NCBI GenBank assembly: GCA_903912445.1
Contig: CAIWHP010000082.1
Coordinates: 1-50,592, forward strand
Direction: 5' to 3'
DNA: 50,592 nt
Origin: an uncultured Lentisphaerota bacterium
GTDB lineage: Bacteria; Verrucomicrobiota; Kiritimatiellia; CAIQIC01
Shown piece by piece: positions 26,819-35,447 of the stretch; position 1 is the stretch's first letter, and the number at the start of each line of letters is the position of its first letter. The notes beneath the pieces were generated by a model. That model did no database searches. It was given only the letters and a program-made list of their open reading frames with translations, and had not been told where the DNA came from. The position numbers and the translations under genes were made by a program.

Positions 26819-27714
26819 GGCTTGCCCAGCGCGGCCACGGCGGCGCGGAGGGCGGCGATGTGCGCGGGCGTGGTGCCGCAGCAGCCGCCGATGATGTTGG
26901 CGCCCGCGGCGACGAGCGCGGGGACGCGCGCGGCCATGTCGGCCGGCGATTCCGGGAACACATCCGCGCCGCCGACATTCTTCGGCAGGCCGGCGTTGGC
27001 GTGGACCAGGATCGGCGTCTGCGGCGCGGCCGCGCGCAGCTCGCGGACAATCTCGACCATCCGCTCCATGCCGTTGCCGCAGTTCGTGCCGATGATGTGC
27101 GCGCCGGCGGCGAGCGCCACCTGGGCGGCGGCAGTCGGCGAGACGCCCATCATCGTGCGGTAGTCGCCGGTCACGCTGCGGTCGAAGGTGAAGGTGCAGA
27201 TGACCTCGCACGCCGTGTTCTCGCGCGCGGCGCGGATGGCGGCGGCGGCCTCGTCGAGCGCGGTCATGGTCTCGATGCAGATTCCATCGGCCCCGCCGGC
27301 GGCGAGCGCCACGGCCTGCTCCTTGAACGCGTTCTGCAAATCTGCCTCGGTCACCTCGCCCATCAGCGTCATCTGCCCGGTCGGCCCGACCGAGGCGATG
27401 ACCCAGCGGTCCGGCCCGGCGGCCTCGCGCGAGAGCGCGGCGGCGGCGCGGTTGATTTCGGCCACGCGCTCCGCGAGGCCGTAGTGCTGGAGCTTGTAGC
27501 GCGTGCCGCCGAAGGAATTGGTCTCGATCATGTCGGCGCCGGCGGCGACATAGCCCTGCGCAATGTCGAGCACGTCGGCACGGCGCTCGACGCACCACAG
27601 CTCCGGGCACGCGCCGGGCTGCAGGCCTTTCTTTTGCAGGAAGGTCCCCCACGCGCCGTCAGACACCAGGATCCGCCCGGCCCGCACAGCATCCACAATT
27701 TTTCCACGGCTCAT
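26815..27714 (-). CDS. Homocysteine S-methyltransferase family protein
   Basis: 299 residues forming one Zn-dependent methyltransferase domain, like the N-terminal module of MetH or BHMT/MmuM. The zinc ligands are seen as Cys in GTNCGNGM (near residue 207) and Cys-Cys in GGCCGTTP (near 278). It probably methylates homocysteine to methionine; the methyl donor (S-methylmethionine, betaine, or a corrinoid partner) is not apparent. AAGGAG precedes ATG 27714. It overlaps rdgB by four bases. The leader carries three palindrome units of the TTCCAA family. I saw no SAM or cobalamin riboswitch in the leader. Confidence 0.88.
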   Translation of the reverse strand: MSRGKIVDAVRAGRILVSDGAWGTFLQKKGLQPGACPELWCVERRADVLDIAQGYVAAGADMIETNSFGGTRYKLQHYGLAERVAEINRAAAALSREAAGPDRWVIASVGPTGQMTLMGEVTEADLQNAFKEQAVALAAGGADGICIETMTALDEAAAAIRAARENTACEVICTFTFDRSVTGDYRTMMGVSPTAAAQVALAAGAHIIGTNCGNGMERMVEIVRELRAAAPQTPILVHANAGLPKNVGGADVFPESPADMAARVPALVAAGANIIGGCCGTTPAHIAALRAAVAALGKP

Positions 27715-28185
27715 GTCCGGCTCCTTTTTCCGCGGCGCCCCGGGGCCGCCACTCCAGCTTCCAAGGTTTGGAAAACGACGCGCGGGAGTTTCCAAGGTTT
27801 GGAAAACGGGCGCAACCTTTTTCCAAGGAAAACCGTGTGCGCCGTCCAGCTGCACCCGCGCAGCCGCGGCGGCAGTCCACAGCGCCAGGCAACACCACAA
27901 CAGCAACCCCCACCGCTCTTTGGCGCCTGATCAGCTCATCGGCACCCCCGCTACCTAGTGACGCCAGATAGCGACCAGGAAGCGAGCGGTTTGGAGAGGA
28001 ACTGAGAAAGGCAGTGGCCGGCCAAACAGCTTGCTCGCCCGGCTGGTGGGGTTGGCCGCCACACCTCCGCACGGTAGGTTCCGGGCCGAAAGGCGGGGAT
28101 ACGTTGGGGCCGTCGCCCTCAGCGCTGGTCTGCGGGCGCTGGTCAGCCAGCAGAGCTTGCGCGTCTATCGCGTTGCGCGCCGGGT
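27715..28185. other. Gene-free stretch with palindromes
   Basis: 471 bp between the methyltransferase start and the aldo/keto reductase stop (both minus strand). It contains palindrome cluster 6 (27757-27832). The open frame running left from 27906 starts with a hydrophobic stretch but then translates the palindromes, so I do not accept it as a gene. Nothing recognisable is seen in 27833-28185. Confidence 0.5.
27757..27832. repeat. Triple TTCCAA palindrome, cluster 6
   Basis: TTCCAAGGTTTGGAA at 27759-27773 and again, identical, at 27790-27804 (31 bp apart), then a shortened copy TTCCAAGGAA at 27821-27830, again at about the 30-bp step. Confidence 0.88.
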
Positions 28186-29154
28186 TCAGGCGGGGCGGGC
28201 GAGGAGCTCGGCCTTCAACTGCTCGATGCGCGCGCGCTCCGCCGGCGTCAGCGGCGGGAGCTCCGTGGCGCGGACGGCCTGCCGGTAATCCTCCAGGCTC
28301 TTGCCCCCGGGGATAATGGTGGCGGTCGTCGCCTCGTCGAGCAGCCAGCGCAAGGCCAGCTGGACCATGCCGCGCGCCGGCGTCAGCAGTTCCTCGAACA
28401 CCGCGTAGCGCGCGAAATCCTGCGCGACGGCCACTGTGTTGCCCAACCGCTGATTGCGGATGTCGTCGGCCGCAAACTGCGGCGCCTGGTGGAAATATTT
28501 CCCGCTCAGGCGCCCGCCGGCAAAGGCGCCGCGCACGACGCCGCCGGCGCCGCACGCAGCCAGCAGTGCGACCAGCGGGTCCGGCTGGCTGACCATGCTG
28601 TGCGGGAACTGCACGACATCGAGGCAACCCAGCTTGAGCAGCAGCTCCGCCTGCCGGACGTCCGCCGTAGAGATGCCGATGGCACGCACCTGGCCCTTGC
28701 GCCGGGCCTCCAGCAGAAACTGCGCGGCCTCCTCGGCCTCGCCGGGCTGGGGCGCCACGTGCCAGAGATAGACATCGAGATAGTCGGTCTGCAGCCGCCG
28801 CAGCGAGCCGGCCAGCGAGACGGGCAGGCGCGCCGCCGAGGCGTCCCGCCGGCGCCCGCCGTGCGGCCCCACCTGTGCGCCGAATTTCGTGCCCAGGAGC
28901 CAGCGGTCGCGCTGTCCGCGGAGCGCCGCGCCGACCCGCCGCTCGCTCTCCCCGTCGCCATACTGCTCCGCCGTATCCACGAAGTTGATGCCAAGCTCGC
29001 CGCACTGCTGGATCAGGCGGATGCAGAAGTCGCGCCCGAGGTCGGGATGGCCGTCGGCCTTGCCCTCGAGCAGCAGCGGCCCGCCGAGCTGCCACGCCCC
29101 GACGCCGATCTCAGAAACCTGCAGGCCCGTTTTCCCCAGCTCGCGATAGTTCAT
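28186..29154 (-). CDS. Aldo/keto reductase
   Basis: 322 residues, NADPH-dependent TIM-barrel oxidoreductase. NYRELGKTGLQVSEIGVGAWQ is the family N terminus. The catalytic tetrad is visible as Asp and Tyr in FVDTAEQYGDGESE, Lys in GTKFG and His in LWHVAPQ. The cofactor-binding end is TIIPGGKSLEDYRQAV. The physiological substrate is unknown. ATG 29154 is chosen over the longer frame from 29268, which has no similarity. It is divergent from the GH13 gene. Confidence 0.92.
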   Translation of the reverse strand: MNYRELGKTGLQVSEIGVGAWQLGGPLLLEGKADGHPDLGRDFCIRLIQQCGELGINFVDTAEQYGDGESERRVGAALRGQRDRWLLGTKFGAQVGPHGGRRRDASAARLPVSLAGSLRRLQTDYLDVYLWHVAPQPGEAEEAAQFLLEARRKGQVRAIGISTADVRQAELLLKLGCLDVVQFPHSMVSQPDPLVALLAACGAGGVVRGAFAGGRLSGKYFHQAPQFAADDIRNQRLGNTVAVAQDFARYAVFEELLTPARGMVQLALRWLLDEATTATIIPGGKSLEDYRQAVRATELPPLTPAERARIEQLKAELLARPA

Positions 29155-29370
29155 CTTCGTTGCTCCGGCTGCGCCCTGTTCTACCGAAAAGTGGGCGCTT
29201 TGTCGCCAGGCTTGACCGGGATCAGTCCGGTGCCGGGATGAACTGCACGAGGAAAAGTCAGCGCCCACATGACCACAGCCGGGAAAGATTAGTGGCAGAA
29301 CGCCGGAGGCTGTGCGAAATTAGGGCTGTTGGGGGCCCATGGTGGGCCGGGTTGGAAAGCAGGTAGGACC

Positions 29371-30642
29371 ATGATCATCTACAACATATTTCCGCGGCTG
29401 GCCGGAGCGCTCTCGGCATGGGACAACCCTATCGGCCGCGCGGCGGAGCTGGGCTTCGATTGGATCTACGTCAATCCGCTCCAGCAGACGGGCGCCTCGG
29501 GCAGCCTCTATTCCATCGCGGATTATTTTGCGGTCAATCCGGCGTTTCTCGATGCGGCCAGCGCGGTGGCGCCCGACGAGCAGGTGCGGGCGCTGACCGC
29601 GCGGGTGCACGGCGCGAAGATGAAAATCATGACCGACCTGGTGATCAACCATTGCGCGGTGGACTCGGCGCTGACGAGCGCGCACCCGGAATGGTTCAAG
29701 CGCGGGCCGGACGGCCGCGTGGCCAACGCGGCGTGCGACCAGAATGGCGAGCGGGTGGTCTGGCAGGACCTCGCGCAGTTCGACTTCGAGCACACGCGCG
29801 ACCCGGAGGGCCTGTTCCAGTATTGCATGCGCGTGGTGGAGCACCTGCGCGACCTCGGCTTCGACGGCTTCCGCTGCGATGCCGCCTACCAGGTGCCGCA
29901 ACACGTCTGGCGGCGGCTGATCCAGGAGACCAAGGCCAAGGGCCGCCACACCCTGTTCCTCGCCGAGACGCTCGGCTGCACGGCGGACCAGACCAAGGAG
30001 ACGGCGCGCGCGGGCTTCGACTTCGTGTTCAACAGCTCGAAGTGGTGGAACTTCAGCGACTGGTGGCTGATCGAGCAGTACAACCTGATCCGCGAGTCCG
30101 CGCCCTCGATCGGCTTCCCGGAAAGCCACGACACCCCGCGTTTGGCGGCGGAACTCAACGGCAACCTCGCGGGCCTGAAGCAGCGCTACCTGTTCGCGGC
30201 GCTGTTCTCCGCGGGCGTGATGCTGCCGATGGGCTATGAGTATGGTTTCCGCAAGAGCCTGCACGTGGTCACCACGACGCCCGCCGACTGGGAGGAGACC
30301 GGGGTCGACCTCTCCTCGTTCATCCAGCAGGTCAACGTGCTGAAGAAATGCTTCCCGGTGTTCCACGAGGAAAGCCCGCTGAGCATCCTGCCCAGCAACA
30401 ACCCGAACGTGCTGCTGATGTGGAAGGCCTCGGCCAAGCACCCCGACGAGGCGCTGCTGATCCTCAACAAGGACCCGTGGAACCAGCAGGAATTTTACGC
30501 CGACAACCTCCGCCAGTTCATCCAGTCGGGCAAACCGCTGGAGGATGTCTCGCCGGAATTCCAGCTCGAATACATCCACGAGCCGTTCCACTACGTGCTG
30601 CGCCCCGGCCAGGGCATCGTGCTGGTGACCTCGCGGAAGTGA
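29371..30642 (+). CDS. GH13 alpha-amylase-family enzyme (GlgE-like catalytic domain)
   Basis: 423 residues, cytoplasmic. The four GH13 regions are present: DLVINH (region I), GFDGFRCDAAY with nucleophile Asp170, FLAETLG with acid/base Glu199, and FPESHDTPR with His253-Asp254. The wording around regions II-IV (DAAYQVP, AETLGCTADQT, FVFNSSKWW) resembles the maltosyltransferase GlgE group, but the protein is much shorter than GlgE and lacks its N- and C-terminal domains. Reaction is therefore uncertain (maltosyl transfer or amylase-type). AGGTAGG precedes the ATG. Its stop TGA abuts the stop of glgA with no gap. It belongs with GlgA and GH57 in alpha-glucan metabolism. Confidence 0.88.
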   Translation: MIIYNIFPRLAGALSAWDNPIGRAAELGFDWIYVNPLQQTGASGSLYSIADYFAVNPAFLDAASAVAPDEQVRALTARVHGAKMKIMTDLVINHCAVDSALTSAHPEWFKRGPDGRVANAACDQNGERVVWQDLAQFDFEHTRDPEGLFQYCMRVVEHLRDLGFDGFRCDAAYQVPQHVWRRLIQETKAKGRHTLFLAETLGCTADQTKETARAGFDFVFNSSKWWNFSDWWLIEQYNLIRESAPSIGFPESHDTPRLAAELNGNLAGLKQRYLFAALFSAGVMLPMGYEYGFRKSLHVVTTTPADWEETGVDLSSFIQQVNVLKKCFPVFHEESPLSILPSNNPNVLLMWKASAKHPDEALLILNKDPWNQQEFYADNLRQFIQSGKPLEDVSPEFQLEYIHEPFHYVLRPGQGIVLVTSRK

Positions 30643-32958
30643 TCACTTGTCGCGGATCAGGTCGTAGACGTTCAGGTAGTGCTCGCCGGAGTGGTTCCAC
30701 GAATAGTCGCTGCGCATGCCGTTGAGCATCAGCTCGCGGAAATGCTGCGCGTAGTTGTACCACAGCCCGATGGCGCGGCTCAGCGCGGACTCGATGCCGG
30801 CGGGATTAAAGTCGTTGAAGACATACCCGTTCCGCTCCGCCGCGGGCTTGGGCGAGAAGTTGGCGTCGAAGACCGTGTCGGCGAGCCCGCCGACGGAACG
30901 GACGATGGGCACGGTGCCATACTTGAGGCCGATGAGCTGCGTGAGCCCGCACGGCTCGAAGAGGCTGGGCACGATGATCATGTCGGCGCCGGCATAGATC
31001 AGGTGCGAGAGCTCCTCGTTGAAGCCGATCTCGATGTGGCAGTCGGGGTTGTCGTTGTACTGCCGCTTGAGCCCCCAGAAGTGCTGCGAGATTTTGGCGT
31101 CGGGGCTGGTGCCGAGCAGCACGAACTGGCCGCCGTGCTGGAGGCAGTAGTTGATCGCGTGCGTGATCAGCGGCACGCCCTTCTGGTGGTCGAGCCGGCC
31201 GATGTAGCTGAGGATGGGCTTGTAGACATCCTGCAGCCAGAAGCGCTGGCGCAGCGCCTGCTTGTTCGCGTATTTCTTGTCGGGCGTCGCGGGGCCGTAG
31301 ACCTGCGGGATGTGCCGGTCGAGCTCCGGGTTCCACATGTCGTAGTCGAGCCCGTTGAGGATGCCGCCGAGCTTGACAGCATGCGTGTGCAGCGTGCGGC
31401 CGAGGCCGTAGTCCTGGTTCGTGTTCATGATCTCCCACGCATAGTGCGGCGAGACCGTGGTGACGAAGTTGGAGAAGACGATGCCGCCCTTCATCAGGTT
31501 GAGCGCGGTGCGGTTGGCGTTGTCCTGCAGCCGGTCCGGGTGGCAGAAATACTCCGGCCGGTTCAGGCCCGTCGCCTGCAGGACCTGCAGGCCGGTGACG
31601 CCCTGGTGCTGGAGGTTGTGCAGCGTGAAGCACACCCGCGGATGCGTCATGCCCAAGAACTTGTACATCTCGAACAGCAGCACCGGCAGGAGCGCGGTCT
31701 GCCAGTCGTGGCAGTGGATCACGTCGGGATTCTTGCCGCTCTTGAGCATGTACTCCAGCGTGGCGCGGCAGAAGAACGCAAAGCGCAGGTCATCGTCCTT
31801 CTGCCCGTAGAAGACGCCGCGGTTGAAGAAGTTGTCCGCCGAGTGCGGCTCGATGAAGAAGCACTTGCGGCCGTGGACGAACCCGAAGTAGACGCTGCAA
31901 TGGATCGCGCCGTTGAACCACGGCACCCAGAGATCCTTGTAGGTCAGCGTCAGCCCGAAGATCTGGTCGTAGCGCAGGCAGTCGTACTTCGGCAGGAAGA
32001 TCTCGACGCTGTTGCCGCGGATCTCCAACTCGCGGGCCAGGCCGAAGACCACGTCGCCCAAGCCGCCGACCTTGGCGACCGGCGCGCATTCGGAGGCGAC
32101 CATCGCGATATAGAGCGGTGACCGCGCAGGCCACGCCGACGGCGCGGGCGCGGAGGCCTGTTCCGGCGGCGGCGCGGCCGGGCCTGCTTGAACGGCTTGC
32201 TCCGGCGGGCGCGCCTCCGGCTGCGGCCCGCCGCCTGCTGGCTTTTGATCGCTGGCCGCTGTCTTCACCGGGGCGGCGGTTTTGCGCGGCGGCCGCGGCT
32301 TCTCGGTTTTCTTCGCGGGCACGGGGGCAGGAGCAGCTTGAGGTGTCGAAACGGACTGCGGAATGTCGCCATCGGCTTTTTTGTCGCTGACGGTCTCTTT
32401 CTGACCGCCGGCTGATGGCGCCGCCGCGACGGCGGCGGCCGGGGCGACAGGCGTGGGCTGGTTGACTTCGCTCGCCACGGGTTTGGCCGGCGCGGCCGGC
32501 GGCGGCGGCGCGACGAAGGCTGCTGCCGTCGGTGCGACAACCGGCGCGGGGGTCATCACGGCCGGCGCTTTGGGCGCGGGAGGTTCCACGACGACCTTTT
32601 TCTCCACAGGCGCGAAGGGCGCGGAAAACGGGAGTGCTGGAGCACTGGCGTCGTGGCGTATGGGGACCGGAATCGGTTTGGCCGCACTTGCTGCCGCGGG
32701 CGCGGGCACCGGCGGTGGCGTTTCGCTTCTCTTTTCCGTCACCGGCGGCGGCACCACCGGCGCGGGTTTCGGCACGCTGATCTCTGACCGCTGATCTCTG
32801 ACCGCCGGTTTCTGCGCGCTGACGGCTGACTTCTGATCTCTGGTTTCCTCCACCTTGGGCCACAGTGCGGCGAGCGGGATGCCGCTGACGAGCGGCTTCT
32901 GCGGCTGGGGCTGGGGATTCTTTTTTGCGACGGGAGGGGTGCCGTTGGGTGTTGTCAT
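30643..32958 (-). CDS. glgA: Glycogen synthase with long Pro/Ala-rich N-terminal extension
   Basis: 771 residues. The C-terminal ~490 residues are a GT5 starch/glycogen synthase that adds glucose from ADP-glucose (or UDP-glucose): [20 protein letters not shown] is the nucleotide-sugar loop, with GRLDHQKGV and [18 protein letters not shown] in the second Rossmann domain. The first ~280 residues, absent from ordinary GlgA, are low-complexity and Pro/Ala-rich. They contain three stretches translated from 7-bp-period DNA, seen as a 7-residue repeat ([21 protein letters not shown]). ATG 32958 lies 8 bp past the GH57 stop, with GAGG upstream, so both are probably co-transcribed. Function of the tail is unknown. 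Confidence 0.94.
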   Translation of the reverse strand: MTTPNGTPPVAKKNPQPQPQKPLVSGIPLAALWPKVEETRDQKSAVSAQKPAVRDQRSEISVPKPAPVVPPPVTEKRSETPPPVPAPAAASAAKPIPVPIRHDASAPALPFSAPFAPVEKKVVVEPPAPKAPAVMTPAPVVAPTAAAFVAPPPPAAPAKPVASEVNQPTPVAPAAAVAAAPSAGGQKETVSDKKADGDIPQSVSTPQAAPAPVPAKKTEKPRPPRKTAAPVKTAASDQKPAGGGPQPEARPPEQAVQAGPAAPPPEQASAPAPSAWPARSPLYIAMVASECAPVAKVGGLGDVVFGLARELEIRGNSVEIFLPKYDCLRYDQIFGLTLTYKDLWVPWFNGAIHCSVYFGFVHGRKCFFIEPHSADNFFNRGVFYGQKDDDLRFAFFCRATLEYMLKSGKNPDVIHCHDWQTALLPVLLFEMYKFLGMTHPRVCFTLHNLQHQGVTGLQVLQATGLNRPEYFCHPDRLQDNANRTALNLMKGGIVFSNFVTTVSPHYAWEIMNTNQDYGLGRTLHTHAVKLGGILNGLDYDMWNPELDRHIPQVYGPATPDKKYANKQALRQRFWLQDVYKPILSYIGRLDHQKGVPLITHAINYCLQHGGQFVLLGTSPDAKISQHFWGLKRQYNDNPDCHIEIGFNEELSHLIYAGADMIIVPSLFEPCGLTQLIGLKYGTVPIVRSVGGLADTVFDANFSPKPAAERNGYVFNDFNPAGIESALSRAIGLWYNYAQHFRELMLNGMRSDYSWNHSGEHYLNVYDLIRDK
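32238..32265. repeat. Heptanucleotide array inside glgA, third (C-proximal)
   Basis: Four 7-bp units at 32238, 32245, 32252 and 32259 (for example CTGGCTT, CTGGCCG), translated in glgA as [10 protein letters not shown]. Same unit type as the longer array at 32777-32846. Confidence 0.6.
32380..32414. repeat. Heptanucleotide array inside glgA, second
   Basis: About five degenerate 7-bp units; CTGA recurs at 32387 and 32401 in register. Translated as [14 protein letters not shown]. Confidence 0.5.
32777..32846. repeat. Heptanucleotide array inside glgA, first and best preserved
   Basis: Ten uninterrupted 7-bp units with CTGA, or a one-to-two base variant, at every seventh base from 32777 to 32840 (for example CTGATCT and CTGACCG). 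The array is read through by glgA and gives a 7-residue protein period in the N-terminal tail. Confidence 0.88.
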
Positions 32959-32965
32959 GTGCGCC

Positions 32966-34168
32966 TCATTCAACCTTCTTGAGTTTTTCCAGGGCCACGT
33001 CGAGCAGGTGATAGGTCTGTTCGAGATCGTCGAACGAACGGTGGACCCAGCGGCTGCCCCAGTAGAAATTGCAACTCGTCTCCGCGGTCAGCAGGTGGTC
33101 GTAGGCCTTGATGATGAGCTGCCGCACTTCTTCGGCGTCGGCCAGCGCGGCCTGTTTTTCGTCGAACAGTTTCTTCGCCTGCCAGTAGTAGGCGCTGGCG
33201 TTGCGCACCTCGTCCCAGCCTTTTTTCTGGAGCAGCGAGCCGGTCCACTGCGTGAAGTCGCCGCCCCAGTGGTGCTCGGTGTTCCACGCGCCGCGGTGAA
33301 CCTCGACCTCCTCGGTCGGGGGGAATTGTTTAAGGAACTCGCTGATGTGGATCGGCGCGAAGCCGAGCGTGCCGGCGCGGGCGCGCTCGAGGAGCGGCTG
33401 GTAGAAGAAGCCCCAGAAGCCGCTCTCGACATTTGAGGTGCGGAACCAGCCGCCGTTCTCGCCATCGGTCCACGTCGTCACCAGCGCCGGGAAGTCGCAC
33501 CACTTCGTGCGCTCGGCCACCTCGTGCGCGAACCAGGCGGGGTCGAGGCCGGAGAGCTGCGCATTGGAGAGGTCGCGGTCGCGCGGGATGACGACGATCT
33601 CCGCGCCGCCGTGGCGCGCGAGGTACGGGCGGTAGCGCTGCTCCTCCCACCGCATCTCGCGCTTCGGCTTGATGAAGATCGAGTCCACGAGCACGTATGC
33701 ATAGCCGTGCCGCTTCAGCATCGGGATCATCTCCATGCAGAAGCCCATCTCCGGCGGCCAGAAACCGGGGAACTGGTCGCGGCCGAGCAGGGCGCGGCCG
33801 AGGCCCTGCCACCACTCGGTCTGCGCGTCCCAGTCGGCCGGCGGCGTCAGCGGGTAGACCGGATGGAACAGGCCGCTGCCGACGAACTCGATGTTGGAGC
33901 TCCGGAAGCGGCGCAGGAAGTCCTCGATGTCCGCGGCCTCACGGAACGTCTCGCGGACGCCGGGATCCTCGAGCTGCTTGAGCAGGGTGCCGGAGAAGCT
34001 CACGTGCAGCCGCGCCACATCGCGCCAGCTTTCCAGCATCCGCGTCGTCCGGTCATAGCACCAGAGGATCTGCTTCGCCTCCCAGGCCTCGCCGGAGTTG
34101 TGCAGCGCCACCAGGTTCCCCGGCGGCTGGTGAAAATGCAGTCCCAATGCATGAAAGACAGGTGCCAT
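32966..34168 (-). CDS. GH57 family glycosidase/glucanotransferase
   Basis: 400 residues. N terminus GLHFHQPPGN is the GH57 opening motif. The nucleophile is Glu140 in GFWPPEMGFCMEM and the acid/base is Asp235 in TTWTDGENGGWF. The family includes alpha-amylases, 4-alpha-glucanotransferases and branching enzymes; this length and motif set do not decide between them. It is directly upstream of glgA (8 bp apart), so a role in glycogen building or remodelling is likely. ATG 34168 is preferred; the open frame continues upstream through intergenic palindromes. No signal peptide, so cytoplasmic. Confidence 0.9.
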   Translation of the reverse strand: MAPVFHALGLHFHQPPGNLVALHNSGEAWEAKQILWCYDRTTRMLESWRDVARLHVSFSGTLLKQLEDPGVRETFREAADIEDFLRRFRSSNIEFVGSGLFHPVYPLTPPADWDAQTEWWQGLGRALLGRDQFPGFWPPEMGFCMEMIPMLKRHGYAYVLVDSIFIKPKREMRWEEQRYRPYLARHGGAEIVVIPRDRDLSNAQLSGLDPAWFAHEVAERTKWCDFPALVTTWTDGENGGWFRTSNVESGFWGFFYQPLLERARAGTLGFAPIHISEFLKQFPPTEEVEVHRGAWNTEHHWGGDFTQWTGSLLQKKGWDEVRNASAYYWQAKKLFDEKQAALADAEEVRQLIIKAYDHLLTAETSCNFYWGSRWVHRSFDDLEQTYHLLDVALEKLKKVE

Positions 34169-34226
34169 ATTTCGCTCTTTCCGCGACCACGCTACACAAG
34201 CGCGCGCGCGCCGCCAAGCGCGAAAG

Positions 34227-34310
34227 TTTTTCCGAGGCTTGGAAACGTTGGCGGTGAAAATATCCAAGGTCTGGAAAAACCGGCGGTTCCGGTTCCAAGC
34301 CTTGGAAAAC
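34227..34310. repeat. Triple TTCCAA palindrome, cluster 7
   Basis: TTCCGAGGCTTGGAA (34230-34244), ATCCAAGGTCTGGAA (34262-34276) and TTCCAAGCCTTGGAA (34293-34307), with centre steps of 32 and 31 bp. It fills the gap between the rlmN stop and the GH57 start. Confidence 0.9.
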
Positions 34311-34325
34311 GGCGCAGCCCAAGGC

Positions 34326-35357
34326 TTATGTGGCGCCGAGCCGGCGGATGCGCAGCTGGCCGCAGGCGGCCTTGATGCGACTGCCCTGCGAGTCGCGCAG
34401 CGTGGCGTTGAGCCCGGCGCGCTCGAGCGTGCGGATGAACTGCCGCGACACGTCCGGCGCGGAGGTTTCGCCCTCAAAGCCTTCGACCGGGCTCAACGGA
34501 ATCAAATTCACGCGCGCCGGCAGCGGCGCGAGCAGGCGGGCGAGCTGCTGGGCCTGCTCGGCGCTGTCGTTGAGACCCCGGACGAGCGTGTACTCAAACG
34601 TGATGATGCGCTTGGTTTTCTCCGCGTACTCCTTGCTCGCGGCGAGCACCTCGGCCAGCGCATAACGCCGGTTGACGGGCATCAGGCGCGAGCGGGTCGC
34701 ATCGTCGGTCGCATGCAGCGAGACGGAGAGCTCGATCTGCAGGCCCTCGCCCGCGAGCCGCTGGATGCCGGGGATCACGCCGCAGGTCGAGATGGTGATG
34801 CGCCGCGCCCCGATGGCGAGGCCCTCGCCGTGGTTCAGGATGCGGATCGCACGCAGCACCTCGTCGTAGTTGTCGAGCGGCTCGCCGACGCCCATGAACA
34901 CGACGTTGCCCGGCCGGTCGCCCCAGATCGCCGCCGCGAGCAGCACCTCGCCGACGATTTCGCCGGCGGTCAGGTTGCGCCGGAAGCCCGCCTGTCCGCT
35001 CGCGCAGAACGCGCACGCGAACTTGCAGCCGACCTGGCTGGAGAGGCACAGCGTCGTCCGCTCGCCGGACTGCAGCAGCACCTCCTCGATGCATTCGCCA
35101 TCGCCGAGGCCCGCGAGCAGCTTCCGCGTCTCGCCTTCCTCGCCGGTGATCTCCAGCTGCTTCACCGCCGCCAGCTCGAAGCTTTCCGCCAGCTTCAGCC
35201 GCAGGTCCGCCGGCAGGTTCTTCATCGCGTCCCACGAGTTCACGCGCTGGACATAGAGCCAGTGCCAGAGCTGCTTGGCGCGGAAAGCCGGCACCCCCAG
35301 CTCTTTCAGGGCGGCAACCAATTCTTCAAACAGCAGGCCGTGGATCAAATGCTTCAT
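34326..35357 (-). CDS. rlmN: Dual-specificity 23S rRNA/tRNA adenine-C2 methyltransferase
   Basis: 343 residues, radical-SAM enzyme that methylates A2503 of 23S rRNA and A37 of some tRNAs. The Fe-S motif is GCKFACAFCASG, with SLHATDD and the C-terminal SRIKAACGQL that carries the methyl-accepting Cys. PAFRAKQLWHWLY is the N-terminal RNA-binding part. ATG 35357 gives the standard start; upstream codons in the frame translate the inverted heptamer element (QLTADDQPLTTD). Confidence 0.96.
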   Translation of the reverse strand: MKHLIHGLLFEELVAALKELGVPAFRAKQLWHWLYVQRVNSWDAMKNLPADLRLKLAESFELAAVKQLEITGEEGETRKLLAGLGDGECIEEVLLQSGERTTLCLSSQVGCKFACAFCASGQAGFRRNLTAGEIVGEVLLAAAIWGDRPGNVVFMGVGEPLDNYDEVLRAIRILNHGEGLAIGARRITISTCGVIPGIQRLAGEGLQIELSVSLHATDDATRSRLMPVNRRYALAEVLAASKEYAEKTKRIITFEYTLVRGLNDSAEQAQQLARLLAPLPARVNLIPLSPVEGFEGETSAPDVSRQFIRTLERAGLNATLRDSQGSRIKAACGQLRIRRLGAT

Positions 35358-35359
35358 GT

Positions 35360-35439
35360 CCGTTGTCAGTGGTTGGTCGTCAGCAGTCAGTTGCAGGCGG
35401 AGCCCTTCGCAACCGGCCACCAACAACTGACTACTGTCG
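35360..35439. repeat. Small inverted element built of 7-bp units, upstream of rlmN
   Basis: Left arm: five 7-bp units at 35360-35394, with CAGT/TGGT-type cores at 35367, 35374, 35381 and 35388. Right arm: four units at 35412-35439, with the complementary ACCA/ACTG cores at 35412, 35419, 35426 and 35433. The arms are inverted around a 17-bp spacer. It looks like the IVP unit without its gene, made of a different heptamer. It occupies the whole rlmN-alcohol dehydrogenase gap. Confidence 0.75.
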
Positions 35440-35447
35440 TTCCTTTT

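Noticed and set aside
27715-27906. Upstream extension of the homocysteine methyltransferase with a hydrophobic start (MLLWCCLALW)
   Set aside because: It reads through the palindrome cluster (VFQTLETPARRFPNLG) and the true start has AAGGAG; a coincidental frame.
27833-28185. Search for tRNA, riboswitch or small gene in the gap
   Set aside because: No cloverleaf, T-loop motif or coding frame with a ribosome site was found.
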